Below are positions 1-10,868 of a stretch of 64,000 bases of DNA, piece by piece. The translations under genes were made by a program, and so were the position numbers. This DNA is from Pelobates cultripes. Its lineage: Eukaryota; Chordata; Amphibia; Anura; Pelobatidae. The notes under the pieces are model-generated. The model was not told the origin of the DNA, ran no database searches, and saw nothing but the letters and a program-made list of their open reading frames with translations. Position 1 is the stretch's first letter; each line of letters starts with the position of its first letter. The stretch covers positions 201,599,134 to 201,663,133 of the forward strand of contig OW240912.1 in assembly GCA_933207985.1 (NCBI GenBank), read 5' to 3'.

Positions 1-1370
1 GGCCAGAGCCTTCTAACGTGGGCTAGATTGTGTAGCCATAGGTGTCTGTTTGGGCTGTCACTGTACGGGTGGTGGTGTCCCTCTGGTGCGTGGGACAAAG
101 GGGTTGATGGTGGCCGGGTCTCTGGCACTCTCAGGAAGCGCACGGTTATCGGCTGGAATGGGTAGTCCTAATTTTCCCAGAAAAGAAGTTGCGTCGGCCA
201 TGGTGTGGAGGATATGCGTAGTTCCTTCTGTGGTGACCGTTAAAGAGTTGTCGGTTCCCCATCTGTATGGCAGTCCTGCCGTGCGTAGTTGGGAAGTTAC
301 CGGTGCGTAGGTTTTCCTCCATAGCAGCGTTGCCATAGTAAGGTCTTGGAAGAAGTTCAAGGTGTCATTTTCAAATGAAAGAGGGGTTTTGCCCTTCACA
401 GCTGTCATGACATGTATTTTGTCTTGTACTGAGTGGAAGCGCAGGATGACATCCCGGTTCAGGTTGGTATTAGTGTTGGTTGTATTAGGGATGCGATATA
501 GACTGTCCACTGTGATTTTGCGGGCTAGCGTGGGAGGTAATATAGATGTTAAGAGGCGTCGGGTGTAGTGGGGAAGTTCCTCCGCGGATATTGCCGTAGG
601 GATACCCATTATTTTGATGTTTGCGCAGCGTTGTCTATCCTCCAGGATTATGAGTTTTGCGTTCAGGTTAGTCTGGTGCGCTTGTAATTGGTGGATAGAG
701 TCCTGCATGGTTTGCATGGCAGATTGTGTGTCTGCTATAACCCCCTCTGTGGCCTTGACTCTCTCTGTTACGGCCTGTAGCTGTGTTGTAAATACAGCTA
801 AGTCTGCAGCCAGGAGCTTGTGGATATCAGCTAATAGGACCTTCAGGTCTCCCCTAGTTGTTGGGGCTGATTCATCCATAGGGTCCGCTTGTGTGGTTCT
901 TACCGCCAGGGGGTGTTGTGGTACCTCCATCTCGTGGCGGTCCGGTTCTGGTTCTGTTTCCGGTTGGTCTCCGGCCCGAGTTTGTTTGGGCTTCTGGAGC
1001 ATCGCCCCAATATCCCTGGTGTCCGACCCTGTAGCGGGTCTCTGTGATTTACGGCCCATGGTGAGTGTGTTGGGCGATGTATGTGATGGGGTCGCCCTCA
1101 GCCGTTCCGCGAGGTCTCCGCCGAAGAGTGACGCGAGGCTGGGGATCTGGAGAGGGTGATAGGCCTCAGTTTTCCGTCGCCGCTTAGGCTGTTTTTGCGG
1201 CTGTAAGAAGGGCATCTACGCTTTCAGCTCGGGCAGCAGAGTCTGATTTCGTGCTTTTTGAGGCTGGATGGGCTCGTGTTCCGATGATATCGGGCAGATT
1301 TCAGGTTTGTTTGGAGGAGCTCCAGCAAATGGCGTCTGTCTTGGTCTGCTTGCTAGCCCCGCCCCCCGAG
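1..1370 (-). mobile_element. L1/Tx1-type LINE, 5' portion (5' UTR and ORF1)
   Basis: This is the 5' end of an L1-like non-LTR retrotransposon read on the minus strand. ORF1 fills most of it, and about 310 bases upstream (1060-1370) look like its GC-rich 5' UTR, which stops near a C-rich run at 1360-1370. ORF2 would lie to the left, outside the window. A second copy of the same type, broken, is at 63296-63735. The 5' boundary is judged from the base-composition change and is approximate. Confidence 0.75.
58..1059 (-). CDS. L1-type ORF1 protein (RNA-binding chaperone)
   Basis: An open frame with the layout of L1 ORF1p, the trimeric RNA-binding protein that packages LINE RNA. The frame opens at 1215, but the Met at 1059, followed by GRKSQR, is the likelier start: the related copy at 63.6 kb begins MGKKIKR, and basic 'MG+K' starts are usual in this family. 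That gives 333 residues. After a charged, disordered N-terminus comes a coiled coil at about residues 65-140, then an RRM-like domain beginning at NIKIMGIP near residue 150, and a C-terminal domain containing FFQDLT and TLLWRK. No stop or frameshift is visible, so ORF1 appears intact. Whether the element is active cannot be judged without ORF2. Confidence 0.8.
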   Translation of the reverse strand: MGRKSQRPATGSDTRDIGAMLQKPKQTRAGDQPETEPEPDRHEMEVPQHPLAVRTTQADPMDESAPTTRGDLKVLLADIHKLLAADLAVFTTQLQAVTERVKATEGVIADTQSAMQTMQDSIHQLQAHQTNLNAKLIILEDRQRCANIKIMGIPTAISAEELPHYTRRLLTSILPPTLARKITVDSLYRIPNTTNTNTNLNRDVILRFHSVQDKIHVMTAVKGKTPLSFENDTLNFFQDLTMATLLWRKTYAPVTSQLRTAGLPYRWGTDNSLTVTTEGTTHILHTMADATSFLGKLGLPIPADNRALPESARDPATINPFVPRTRGTPPPVQ

Positions 1371-2710
1371 ATAGATTGTTATATTGTTACCTTTCATCTC
1401 TCGTTTCACCTTTTGGGCACTATTTTGTGTGAAATCTTGTTGTTATAAAGGTACTTTTGTTTATTTCAGTGATTGTGTAATTTTAGTTTATGTCACAGGA
1501 TTTTGTTCTTGGAAAATCTTAAATAGATATTAGCCGCCGTGTCAGTTTTTTCCACTAATCAGTCCAGTGCTAGTCGGCTCAGTGTGTATAGCACTTTACT
1601 ACCGTTAGGGTGCCGTTCACCATCGCTCTACCAGTACTGTTATCCCTTACTTTATTATTTCTCCTTTATTCTTTATTTAGTATTTGTTTTTGCCATTCCC
1701 TAGCTAAGCTTTTATCTAGGCACTGGTTATTATATATTGTTTCAATTAGATATCACAGCGCTACATTCAATCTTTAGTGCTGTTGGTTATTTCTAAACCT
1801 ACGATATATGTGTAGGGCTGCACCCTCATTATTTAAAGACATATATTTCCAGCGCGCCATCAGTACGCTATTCAGATCTTTGATCTGCCGTCATGCATAT
1901 ATGCACACTCTCAGGGTGCAGTTTAGTAGAGTGCTGTTAGCACAGTCAGTTCTTTCTCTACTTTATTCTTTATTTATTATTTTATTTTGATATATATATT
2001 TTTTTGACATTCTGCTTTATTATCCCTATTACCTTTTAGTCAAGCTCTCTTTGAGACATTAGTTATTATACTTGATATATCATCTGATCTCTTAGCACCA
2101 TATTGCATTTCTAGTGCTGTGGGGAACGTTTGACATAATGGTACAGGTTTAGGGGCGTACCCTTATTATCTCTATATACACACTTTTTTAGCACTCACAG
2201 TGCGCTGTTCTAAATCTCGATCTGCCGATTTACATATTTAAATTGTCATACATTTAGTATATTCCTACAGCTATATAAATATACTTTTCAGTGAGATTGG
2301 GCTCATAGGCTAAACGCTTCTTTTTGGAGCTCTTACTATTGTTCTCTATTCAATTGCACATCATTGCTGGCACCTTTATATCCTTCCCCCTCTCCTTGTG
2401 CGCAGACGTGCGCTACTACTGTGTCTATGTTAATGTGCTTAGAAATCAGAGGCTATCCTACTTCATATATACCGACATTGTGTTTTTAAACTTACTTTTG
2501 ATGTGTTTACCTTGTACACCTTATCCTTTTTTTTTTTTTTTTTGTTTCTATTAATATATAATCGATTTTCAATAAATTTGTTTCTTATTTTTTGGACCCC
2601 GTGGTCCTTTTAGATGAGACTGTATTCCGTATCTCTGACAAAGAAGGACCAGGCTCATTCTAGTCCTCTCCCTACTTTATAGGTACACTTCCCAATTGTT
2701 TTGTAGATAT
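1371..2710. repeat. AT-rich non-coding stretch with imperfect tandem duplication
   Basis: No gene is seen. Two diverged units of about 300-340 bases repeat here: CTTTATTCTTTATTTA occurs at 1665 and 1961. Each is followed in the same order by a 'ggttatta/agttatta' block, an 'agtgctgt' block and a 'gggctgcaccc/gggcgtaccc' block. An AATAAA lies at 2571-2576. The stretch may be the 3' UTR or LTR of an unrecognised retroelement. Confidence 0.4.
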
Positions 2711-3241
2711 TTAAAGGAACGCTTTATTAAGCACCAAAACAACTTTCACTTAATGGAACACTCCACTGCCTATATTGAGGAAAAGTATAAATCACTGTTT
2801 AGTAGATAAAACCTAAAGAATACATGCGTGTATTTTCATACATTTATTCATTTTGGTATATCAGTTTGCAAAAAGCTGCAGTTCTTTTGCTTGCCCGGCC
2901 CCTTTTTTTTAACCTAAAATACTTTGTAAGAGCAGCATTCAGGAAGCTGGTTTGAAATGTGCAGGGGGGAGGCAAGGATGCTCAATTAGCTCCCCTGAGC
3001 TTCCAGAAGCAGGAAGAAACCCCCCTGCTTGTTTGATTGACAGTTCCATAATTATTTTTAAAATGTCTATAAAATTGGCACTTTTATAAATTGTGATTAT
3101 TATGGGATACTCCTCATCCATAAAGTGATTTAACTCCTTCAAGGCAGAGAATTGAGCAGTAAGACTGCAGGGGGCATGATTTGTACACCAAAATTGCCTC
3201 ATTAAGCTGAAGTTGTTTTGGTGCTTAGAGTGTCAGTGTAA
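2711..3241. mobile_element. TTAA-flanked MITE, degenerate copy
   Basis: The left end TTAAAGGAACGCTTT and the right-hand stretch around 3205-3241 are imperfect inverted repeats sharing the block aagcaccaaaacaactt. The interior resembles the better-preserved copy at 40128-40681, including the run 'caccaaaa.tgc.tcattaagct.aagttgtt'. The TTAA ends suggest piggyBac-type integration. The right TTAA has decayed. It is non-coding. Confidence 0.6.
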
Positions 3242-4091
3242 TAAAAAGAATGTGTAAGCAGCAAATCAACATATTAAACATTCATTTTTTTATTCTTAAT
3301 GTGCTTTTTCATTGATCTGTTGATTTGATACAGTATAAAATAAACAAAGAAATATCACATTTAGAGCGAGGCTGTTGATCTACAGGTCCCAGCAAGGTAC
3401 TTTATATGAAAGTTGAGTGATATTTCTTCTCTCATTCTCTCTGCTCCTTAAGATACTGTTTGTAACCTTCTACCTCTTTTCTTTCTTTCTTTCTTTCTTT
3501 TTTTGCTGCAACCTCACACCCACTTTTGATCATGTATTTCCTGTACATCAGCTTTTCTCACAGTGACAATCCGAAAGAGAACCACAGCTCTACTTACAGG
3601 AATCAAGATGTGTAATTACATATTGGTATTTAAAGGAGAACTATCTCTTTTCTGGAACTTACATCATTGGATTAAACAATAAAATGCACCTACAACTTGT
3701 GTGACAGTTCCTTTTTAAAGACTCAATAACAACACATTATAGACAGACAATATCCCTTTGTTTGTACATATTTTCATGCTAAAGTACACAAACTGATTAC
3801 ATACATAAAAATTCTGAATAGGTTATGCCTTATTGGGACTGTTTTGCCATGTTGTTCATCTTGAAAGAAATTATCATAAACATATATACACATTTAAATA
3901 TATATATTGTATTGCAAATCTGTATATTTATAGGGATGAGTTAACCTTGGAGTAATTTGACATTTAACTTCAATTAAATATATTTGTGGATTTCATTTTT
4001 GAAGAGGTTCCAATTTATTCATGTTATTTTCCATCCAAAACACTGTAAACCAATAAGTCTAATATCTCAAAAGCTGCCATTGGTGGGTCTC
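3242..4091 (-). other. fam167b: 3' flank / likely 3' UTR of fam167b
   Basis: This is the sequence just downstream of the fam167b stop codon. A minus-strand AATAAA lies at 4014-4019, about 75 bases past the stop. It is a candidate polyadenylation signal, but in this AT-rich DNA others occur further on. A (CTTT)n microsatellite lies at 3474-3505. No other gene is seen. Confidence 0.4.
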
Positions 4092-4391
<300 letters not shown>

Positions 4392-4830
4392 TTATAAAAT
4401 CAACAGAGAATTATTTACCGTAGAATGAACAGTTGGACAGTGATTTAAAGGGCCAACGTCACAAAAGGAATCTAAATGACTGGTGACAACTGGCAAGTGG
4501 TAAAAGAATGCCTTCTAATGAATAAATAAATCTGCTACACAAAACCATCTCACTCCATAATTTATTGTCGTATTATAGCTTCCAGTGTGATTACAATATA
4601 AAATCATTGTGGTATGTTATTTTTAAAATACTAGTAATGATAAAATGCAGATTTTCCCCAACATTTATTCAGCTTGGCTCATAACCATATTTCTGGAGAG
4701 CACCCACACTGACAATGTATGATTGATATTCTAAATGGATCGGTGACCAACTGTAGACTGTGTCTTGTTTCCTCTAGTGTTCGAATTTTGTCTATAGCTA
4801 GACATCACACAAGAGGACTATATATATATA

Positions 4831-5186
4831 ATTTATTTTATTTATTATTATTATTTTCATTTATAATATATTTTACCAGGAAGGATACATTGAGATTTCT
4901 ATTGTTTTCAAGTATGTCCTTGGCCCACAAACATTGCATTGTTACAATAGGGTACAATATAATATTAAAAACACAAAATAATATTAAAGTACACCTATAT
5001 AAATTCACACAGAACAGGTAAGAAATCTAATCAACCATGATTACAGGAACATTCTGTATTGACATATATTGACAGTGATTTCTTAAAATAGTTAAGACTG
5101 GAGGAAGATTTGATTGTGTCTGTGAGGTTATTCCATAATTGCGCTGCTCTGTAGGAAAATGAGTATCAAGCAGCTTTATTTTTGCA
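4831..5186 (-). mobile_element. 3' end of L2/CR1/Rex-type LINE (pol C-terminus and tail)
   Basis: On the minus strand the translation gives SYRAAQLWNNLTDTIKSSSS followed by LNYFKKSLSIYV, the usual C-terminal tail of L2/CR1/Rex-type pol. A short 3' UTR and an ATAA-rich tail follow (about 4831-4870). The upstream part of the same copy resumes at 11055, beyond the Ngaro insertion. Confidence 0.75.
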
Positions 5187-5482
5187 TGACTGCTGTCTAG
5201 ATGTCTGTACCACCCACCCAATGCCCCCAGTTCCCCAATAACACACAGAGACCGTAATTACGTTGGGTAAGGGCATCGGCCACAGCTTTTATTAATTAAT
5301 TTCCATGCCAGCAACATATTCATACTGTCAGCTGTTGGGGTGATTGCCCAACAGACAGGTCTATCCCCACAAACCATGAGTCCTGAGCAGCCTGCCTCCG
5401 CCATCAGCTCCCAACAGGCTGCGACTCCCCAAGCCTCCTCGGCAACTTCACCACTTCTGCCTGCGCTGGCCAGGACTCCCGC
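5187..5482 (-). repeat. Ngaro split direct repeat, B2 copy
   Basis: A 296-bp terminal repeat identical by eye to 5766-6061. It forms the 3' terminus of the Ngaro element and abuts the LINE flank at 5186. Confidence 0.9.
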
Positions 5483-5580
5483 GTGCTGTGACAAAAACAG
5501 GAAAAAAGACAACCAACAACAGGCACCAACAAACAACCCACATTCCTGTCTAACTAAACGTCCTATGGGAGGGAGGGCGG
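5483..5580 (-). other. Ngaro spacer between A2 and B2
   Basis: A 98-bp A-rich and G-rich stretch that separates the terminal A2 and B2 repeats. It is not repeated next to A1. No coding signal is seen. Confidence 0.7.
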
Positions 5581-5766
5581 GAAAGTCAGGATCCCTGCAC
5601 TTCCAAAGCTGACTGGTAAGTCCCCTCCCCTATCTGTCCTTATAACTGTCTTCCATCTTAGCAACTATGTATCCATTTATACCCCTCCCTTCCCTTACTC
5701 CTTCAAGACTCCTTATCCTAGCCGCAGTCATGTCCCCCCTTCCTTGTCAGTCCAGGGAGGTGTCTT
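5581..5766 (-). repeat. Ngaro split direct repeat, A2 copy
   Basis: A 186-bp repeat identical by eye to 10869-11054. It directly abuts B1 at 5766, which is the arrangement expected for the internal B1-A2 junction of a Ngaro element. Confidence 0.9.
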
Positions 5767-6061
5767 GACTGCTGTCTAGATGTCTGTACCACCCACCCAA
5801 TGCCCCCAGTTCCCCAATAACACACAGAGACCGTAATTACGTTGGGTAAGGGCATCGGCCACAGCTTTTATTAATTAATTTCCATGCCAGCAACATATTC
5901 ATACTGTCAGCTGTTGGGGTGATTGCCCAACAGACAGGTCTATCCCCACAAACCATGAGTCCTGAGCAGCCTGCCTCCGCCATCAGCTCCCAACAGGCTG
6001 CGACTCCCCAAGCCTCCTCGGCAACTTCACCACTTCTGCCTGCGCTGGCCAGGACTCCCGC
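5766..6061 (-). repeat. Ngaro split direct repeat, B1 copy
   Basis: A 296-bp repeat identical by eye to 5187-5482. The hydrolase frame stops inside it, at 6027, so the last residues of that protein are encoded by the repeat. Confidence 0.9.
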
Positions 6062-6668
6062 CACTGCGATGACGACTTCCCCTCGCGCCTCCTGCCGTCA
6101 TCGCGCCCCCCGCCGACAGCGCAGCCTCAATCCCACCCTGCAAGCCCGTGTTCAGGATATCTAACCCTATTTCGTTTAAATGGACCCCATCCTTTCTCAT
6201 CAAATTCTGGTTCTCTCCTTCCAGCTCCACGTGTCGGATGACCACTCCTCCCAACCGCCGTACAAACTTCCCCACAGCAATGTTCAGCTTGCGCCGGCTC
6301 TTCTCCAAACCGCGAGAGTGCGGAAGCGCGCGCCAGCACGGCCTGGATACCACCTCCGACCAAACCAAGGTCATGTCTGGAAAGAGCGCCATGCACCTTG
6401 CCAAGTCGTGCCGAATCGCGTGGAGAAGGTCCACAGTCCGGGATACCCCTAAGTCGTTACCACCCGTGTGAACAACCGCCACCACCGGCCCCGACACAAA
6501 CTTACGCAGGGCCACGAACTCTGGATAAATCTGCTGCCACTGGAGGCCCCTAATGCCCTTCCACCTGACTCTGGCCACGTCCACCGAAAACCCCAAATTC
6601 CGTCCGTAGGTCCGGCCTTCAGCTCGCCTAGCTGCCCAGTACACATAAGAATGCCCTATAATCCACAC
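6027..6668 (-). CDS. Ngaro SGNH/GDSL-type hydrolase
   Basis: A 213-residue frame with the SGNH hydrolase blocks. Block I is MWIIGHSYVYWA at the very start, with GHS holding the presumed nucleophile Ser. Block III is HTGGNDLG near residue 68. The Asp/His pair of block V is in KDGVHLNEIG near residue 160. SGNH enzymes are esterases or lipases. Hydrolase frames of this type occur in many vertebrate Ngaro and DIRS-like elements, where their role is unknown. It begins 36 bases after the recombinase stop and is the last gene before B1. The start lies only a few residues before block I, so an upstream start or fusion by frameshift is possible, but none is evident. A decayed relative is at 44452-44600 on the plus strand. 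Confidence 0.8.
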   Translation of the reverse strand: MWIIGHSYVYWAARRAEGRTYGRNLGFSVDVARVRWKGIRGLQWQQIYPEFVALRKFVSGPVVAVVHTGGNDLGVSRTVDLLHAIRHDLARCMALFPDMTLVWSEVVSRPCWRALPHSRGLEKSRRKLNIAVGKFVRRLGGVVIRHVELEGENQNLMRKDGVHLNEIGLDILNTGLQGGIEAALSAGGAMTAGGARGSRHRSGGSPGQRRQKW

Positions 6669-6703
6669 GTACCGGGGCCGACCACCTACAACGAGAAAAG
6701 GGG

Positions 6704-7666
6704 TTACAGCATATGAGGTCGGACATAAGACTTAAAACGCCCCGACCCCCATCTTCCAATCCGTTGAATTCCAGCGGCCGAGTACCCCAACACACTCGCC
6801 TGGGTAGCCGCCCCAATCCGAAAGGAATGGGCCGAAAACCCGTGACCATCCATACCACTCGCAACCAACGCTTTCTTCAACATCGCCGAGAACTGATAGC
6901 GGGTTAGAGGAGACCCGTCCCCGTGAGCTAACAAAGGGCCTCCCCGCTCCGGGCGTACCTCCAGAAAGGCGTGGAAGGCCCCAACCGGACAGACTTCGTC
7001 CCTCGTGGCCCCCAAACGAACCCAGGCCCCCCGGGCCGCCTGGTCCGTCTTAGATCGTCGCACAAAAATGTCGATGGTTGAAGGGGACCATCGCACATCC
7101 GACAATGCCAACGGCGAGGCCTTCCCCTTGCTCGGGGCCACCAACTCGCCGATACGAAAGGCACCAAAAAAACAGACAGAGAAGGCCACGCGAAACAACT
7201 TCGACCGGAACTCCGAACCACAGACCGACGGGAGCACTAACATAATCCGCCGCAACATGTCAACCGAAATTGGACGACGACCATCCGGGCGACGCCTCAG
7301 CCGCCAACCCTTGACCACCCTCTGAATCCCATAGTCCTTAGTAACATCCTGCCAGCCCATAAAACGAAACAAAAATGACAGGGCAGCCAACGCCTTCTCC
7401 GCAGCAGCGCAGGACCTACCTCCCTTGGCCAAGTCATCCAGCATCACGAGAGTCCTTTCCGCACGACCCGAGGCCGTGGATACATCCCCATCCCGTGCTG
7501 CCGACAGCCACTGCCTCCACACTGCCCGGTATGCCTTCCATGAAGACTCCGCCAAGGAATCCGATACCAAGCCCATCAGACCTCGAAATCGAGCTTCCAT
7601 AAGGAGTCCGGACACCGCAGACCGGTCCGCTGCGCCTCTGGCGCTGCCTCGCGAAACCGCTCCCAC
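6704..7666 (-). CDS. Ngaro tyrosine recombinase
   Basis: A 320-residue tyrosine recombinase, the enzyme that would insert the circular DNA intermediate of the element. An N-terminal SAM-like core-binding region spans about residues 35-115 (SSWKAYRAVWRQW). The catalytic domain follows. Arg is in FGAFRIGELV (about R171), the His-x-x-Arg pair is in HSFRIGAAT (about H280/R283), GRW lies near 305, and the nucleophile Tyr is in FKSYVRP (about Y314). The full R-H-R-Y set is therefore present. The frame overlaps the end of the RT frame by 91 bases, so it may start internally or arise by frameshift. No lesion is seen. Confidence 0.9.
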   Translation of the reverse strand: MGAVSRGSARGAADRSAVSGLLMEARFRGLMGLVSDSLAESSWKAYRAVWRQWLSAARDGDVSTASGRAERTLVMLDDLAKGGRSCAAAEKALAALSFLFRFMGWQDVTKDYGIQRVVKGWRLRRRPDGRRPISVDMLRRIMLVLPSVCGSEFRSKLFRVAFSVCFFGAFRIGELVAPSKGKASPLALSDVRWSPSTIDIFVRRSKTDQAARGAWVRLGATRDEVCPVGAFHAFLEVRPERGGPLLAHGDGSPLTRYQFSAMLKKALVASGMDGHGFSAHSFRIGAATQASVLGYSAAGIQRIGRWGSGRFKSYVRPHML

Positions 7667-9372
7667 TGCAAGCGAGACAATGCATCAGCCACCACGTTCT
7701 GAACACCCGGGACATGCTGCGCCCGCACCCAAATATTAAACTTAAGACTAAGGAGCACGAGGTGACGGAGAAGCGCCAAAACAGGAGGAGACGAGGACGA
7801 CGAACGGGCAATCACATGAACCACACTCATGTTGTCCGTGTGAAAGACCACCGTGTGATTTCTCAGATCCTCGCCCCACAGTTCCAGCGCGACCACTATC
7901 GGAAAAAGTTCCAAAAAGGTCAAATTCTTCCTCAATAAGGAAGACCGCCAGGCCCGCGGCCACTCCCCCGCGCACCACTGACCCCGAAAATACGCTCCAA
8001 AACCAACGGACCCCGAGGCGTCCGTAAAGAGATCCAAAGCGGCGTTGGAGGTGGCCTCCCTCAACCAGCAAGAGTGCCCGTTGTAACTACGTAGGAAGGA
8101 GCTCCACACCGCCAGATCCGACCGGAGGCGCCTCGTGATCCGAATGTAATGGAAGGGTTCCTTCACCCCTACCGTGGACAAAGACAATCTGCGACAAAAT
8201 GCCCGACCCATCGGTAACACTCGACATGCGAAAACCAAGTGCCCCAAAAGGCCCTGCATCTGCCGCAACTGAACCTTCTTGGAACCTTTGACCAAGTCCA
8301 CGAGCCGAAGCAACCCCTCCAGCTTCTCCTCAGGAAGCCGGAAATCCATACTCTCAGTATCGATCTCGATACCCAAGAACGAAAGAACCAACACCGGGCC
8401 GACCGTCTTTTGTTCGGAAACAGGCACACCGAACTCCGACGCTACCCGCCGGAACGCCTGAAGCAACGCCATACAATCCTGGGAACCCGACGGACCGACA
8501 AACAAAAAATCGTCCAAGTAATGGGTCAAGGACCCCAAACCCGAAACTCGAGACGTGACCCACTCCAAAAAGGAAGAAAACAGTTCGAAATAAGAACAAG
8601 ATATAGCGCAACCCATGGGCATGCACATATCATAATAGAAGCAACCGTTCGCGAAACACCCCAACAAATGAAAACAATCCGGATGAACCGGCAACAAACG
8701 AAAGGCCGATTCAATATCCGATTTTGCCAAAAAAGGCCCCACGACCGGCCCGCCGCAGTAGGAGCAAGGCCGAGTCAAGGACGCATACAGCACCCGACAC
8801 ACATCCCTGTCAATGTCATCGTTGACCGACGCCCCCGAAGGGTACGAGAGATGGTGAATCAACCGAAAAGTTCCCGGGTCTTTTTTGGGTACCAGACCCA
8901 ACGGAGACACTCTCAGGTTGTGGAACGGGGGGAAATCAAAGGGACCGGCCATGCGGCCCCGTTGAATCTCCGCCTCCAGCTTTTCCTGCAATAAACCCTC
9001 CCTACCCCGCGTGGACCGAAGATTGTCAGCAAACCGGCCCTCATCCGACAGCACAAAGGGAATCCAAAAACCCATTGTAAAACCGTCGAACAGAAGGCTT
9101 GCAGCGTCCCTCTTAGGATACCTACTTAACCAGGGACACATCTTTTCCACGCTCACCGGCGTCCTCGCCGCGAGGAACGTCGTCCCTACCAGAGCCCTTG
9201 GCGGCAGACGGTCTGCCCTTCTTGAAACAACGGAGAGCCGGATGGGCTCCCCCACAATGGGCACACTCGTGCCGGAATCTACAAGAGCTAAACCACTTAC
9301 AGTGGCTCTCGTTGAAGAGCCAACAAACTCCCTTCCGCTGACCTGCCGACGTCCCCATGGGGACGCCGGCAA
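7576..9372 (-). CDS. Ngaro reverse transcriptase - RNase H
   Basis: A 598-residue polyprotein frame. The reverse transcriptase occupies about residues 110-380. It includes FRLIHHLSYPSGASVND, the motif-A-like AKSDIESAFRLLPVHP, CAISCSYFELF, and the catalytic YLDD at about 285-288. RNase H follows at about 440-570, with DLFTDASGSVGFG (first Asp), the Glu in LELFPIVVALELW, the Asp in HTDNMSVV, and ADALSR at the end. YLDD and the RT-RNase H order fit Ngaro/DIRS pol. The frame overlaps gag by 251 bases in another phase, so translation probably uses a frameshift or re-initiation. It acts in reverse transcription of the element RNA. All catalytic residues are present. Confidence 0.92.
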   Translation of the reverse strand: MPASPWGRRQVSGREFVGSSTRATVSGLALVDSGTSVPIVGEPIRLSVVSRRADRLPPRALVGTTFLAARTPVSVEKMCPWLSRYPKRDAASLLFDGFTMGFWIPFVLSDEGRFADNLRSTRGREGLLQEKLEAEIQRGRMAGPFDFPPFHNLRVSPLGLVPKKDPGTFRLIHHLSYPSGASVNDDIDRDVCRVLYASLTRPCSYCGGPVVGPFLAKSDIESAFRLLPVHPDCFHLLGCFANGCFYYDMCMPMGCAISCSYFELFSSFLEWVTSRVSGLGSLTHYLDDFLFVGPSGSQDCMALLQAFRRVASEFGVPVSEQKTVGPVLVLSFLGIEIDTESMDFRLPEEKLEGLLRLVDLVKGSKKVQLRQMQGLLGHLVFACRVLPMGRAFCRRLSLSTVGVKEPFHYIRITRRLRSDLAVWSSFLRSYNGHSCWLREATSNAALDLFTDASGSVGFGAYFRGQWCAGEWPRAWRSSLLRKNLTFLELFPIVVALELWGEDLRNHTVVFHTDNMSVVHVIARSSSSSPPVLALLRHLVLLSLKFNIWVRAQHVPGVQNVVADALSRLQWERFREAAPEAQRTGLRCPDSLWKLDFEV

Positions 9373-10762
9373 CCCCCGAAAAGGGGGAGGGTCTACACGG
9401 GGTCATCAGTAGCAACCACAGGCTGCCGTCCTGCACCCCGAAACCCATCCCCGGACACGCCGCCATCTTCTGGCGGAATTGCTGGTCGTATTTGAACCAG
9501 CATTGTCCCCCATACACTTTGTAAGCGCCCCAAATTAAATCCAAATAACCAAATAACGAAGGGGCCCTCTCTGGGAACCGACGCACTAGCACGCTCGCAA
9601 AGATATTAAATCCCTGCAGCCAGTTACCGAAAGTACGCGGAATAGACTTACCCTTCTCCCCCTCCAGTTGTTCGCCGCGACGCGGTCTGTCCACGGACTC
9701 CTTGTCCGGCGGAACGAGAGAAAGAAGATCCACATACTCACCCCGAATAATCTTTTCTTGCACCTCAGCAGGCACATGTAAACCTAAAGGGGCCAGCTCA
9801 CACCCCGGGAGAAAGGAACCAACCCCCATCCCCTGACCCCTCAAACTATCCGTCCCAGCACCCTGAACCCCGAGACCACTGCCCCTGGCTTGACCCTCCA
9901 CTAAAAGCCTCAGCAGGCGCAACACCTCACTATCCTGACCTGATCCCCCTGCTGAACCCCAGGCGCCAGCGCATGCCAACTCACCGAATGAGGGAAGGCG
10001 CAGGGGCCGCTCTCCATCAGCTTCACGCTCCTCCTCTGACTCCTCTGACTCACCGGAATCACCCTGGAGCCTCCCAGCTCCCAGGGGGGCTGTAACCGAC
10101 ACGGCCTCCCGACCGCCGGCATCCTGACAGCCCTGCAACCTCGGGGCTGCCGTCTGCTCCGCAGCACCCCGTGTACTGCTCGGACCTGGGGACTCCCACC
10201 GCCTTGGGGCTGCTGTCCGGGTCACAGCACCCCTATTTCCGGGTTCTTCAGCCGGCGCCGGCCATCCCCGAGCGCCCGGCCTCCTAATTGCAGCGCGGGC
10301 ACCCACTTCCGGGTTTTGCCCGTCGCCGCCAGGTGATGTCATATCCGGCGCGCCGGCCGTGCGCGACCGGCGTCGTGACGTCACTTCCGGCCGCACCGGA
10401 AGAGAAGGTAGAGGGCTCCTCGATCTTCCCGCCATGCCGCCATCTTGGGAATGGCTGCCGGACGCCACCGCAGCCCTCACCTGGGACCGGACCGCTCGGG
10501 GGGGGGATCCAAGGCTCGGCTCCACGTTCCCAGCCACTCCAGTCCGCCGGCGCCTGCGGCCCTCTCGCTCTCCTCGCACCGGGCTGGGAGACAGCCGCGA
10601 CGGCGGCCTTGAACGCCTGGCCCGCCGCCCTTCTTCCACGGGCCTCGCCTCTTCACCCGGGACACCTTCCATGCCGGCCAACACCGCTGCCAACGAGCCT
10701 GCACCATGTGCAGCCCGGTAAGCCTGCAACAGGGCCACCAACGATTCCTGGGAAACATCCAT
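9122..10762 (-). CDS. Ngaro Gag-like protein with zinc fingers
   Basis: A 546-residue frame, the first in the element. The N-terminal 280 residues are rich in Arg, Ser, Pro, Gly and Glu and look disordered. The middle holds a more ordered segment (IPRTFGNWLQGFNIFASVLV), which resembles the capsid-like core of DIRS/Ngaro Gag proteins. Near the C-terminus (about residues 478-512) there is a C-x7-C-x5-C-x3-H CCCH finger followed at once by a C-x2-C-x3-H-x4-C variant knuckle. Both suit RNA binding. The start is 107 bases inside A1. The coding DNA is strikingly CpG-rich. Gag identity rests on position, composition and the fingers rather than overall similarity. Confidence 0.75.
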   Translation of the reverse strand: MDVSQESLVALLQAYRAAHGAGSLAAVLAGMEGVPGEEARPVEEGRRARRSRPPSRLSPSPVRGEREGRRRRRTGVAGNVEPSLGSPPRAVRSQVRAAVASGSHSQDGGMAGRSRSPLPSLPVRPEVTSRRRSRTAGAPDMTSPGGDGQNPEVGARAAIRRPGARGWPAPAEEPGNRGAVTRTAAPRRWESPGPSSTRGAAEQTAAPRLQGCQDAGGREAVSVTAPLGAGRLQGDSGESEESEEEREADGERPLRLPSFGELACAGAWGSAGGSGQDSEVLRLLRLLVEGQARGSGLGVQGAGTDSLRGQGMGVGSFLPGCELAPLGLHVPAEVQEKIIRGEYVDLLSLVPPDKESVDRPRRGEQLEGEKGKSIPRTFGNWLQGFNIFASVLVRRFPERAPSLFGYLDLIWGAYKVYGGQCWFKYDQQFRQKMAACPGMGFGVQDGSLWLLLMTPCRPSPFSGVAGVPMGTSAGQRKGVCWLFNESHCKWFSSCRFRHECAHCGGAHPALRCFKKGRPSAAKGSGRDDVPRGEDAGERGKDVSLVK

Positions 10763-10868
10763 CAGATAAGCAGGAATACAGGTAAGGGAACAACTGAATA
10801 ATAATAGCTGGTTTTTTTTTTGGGTTTTTTTTGGGGGGTCAGCACAGAAGGACAGATGAAGGACAGAT

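Noticed and set aside
8239..8994. 251-residue plus-strand frame
   Set aside because: It is the antisense shadow of the Ngaro RT frame, which carries all catalytic motifs on the minus strand.
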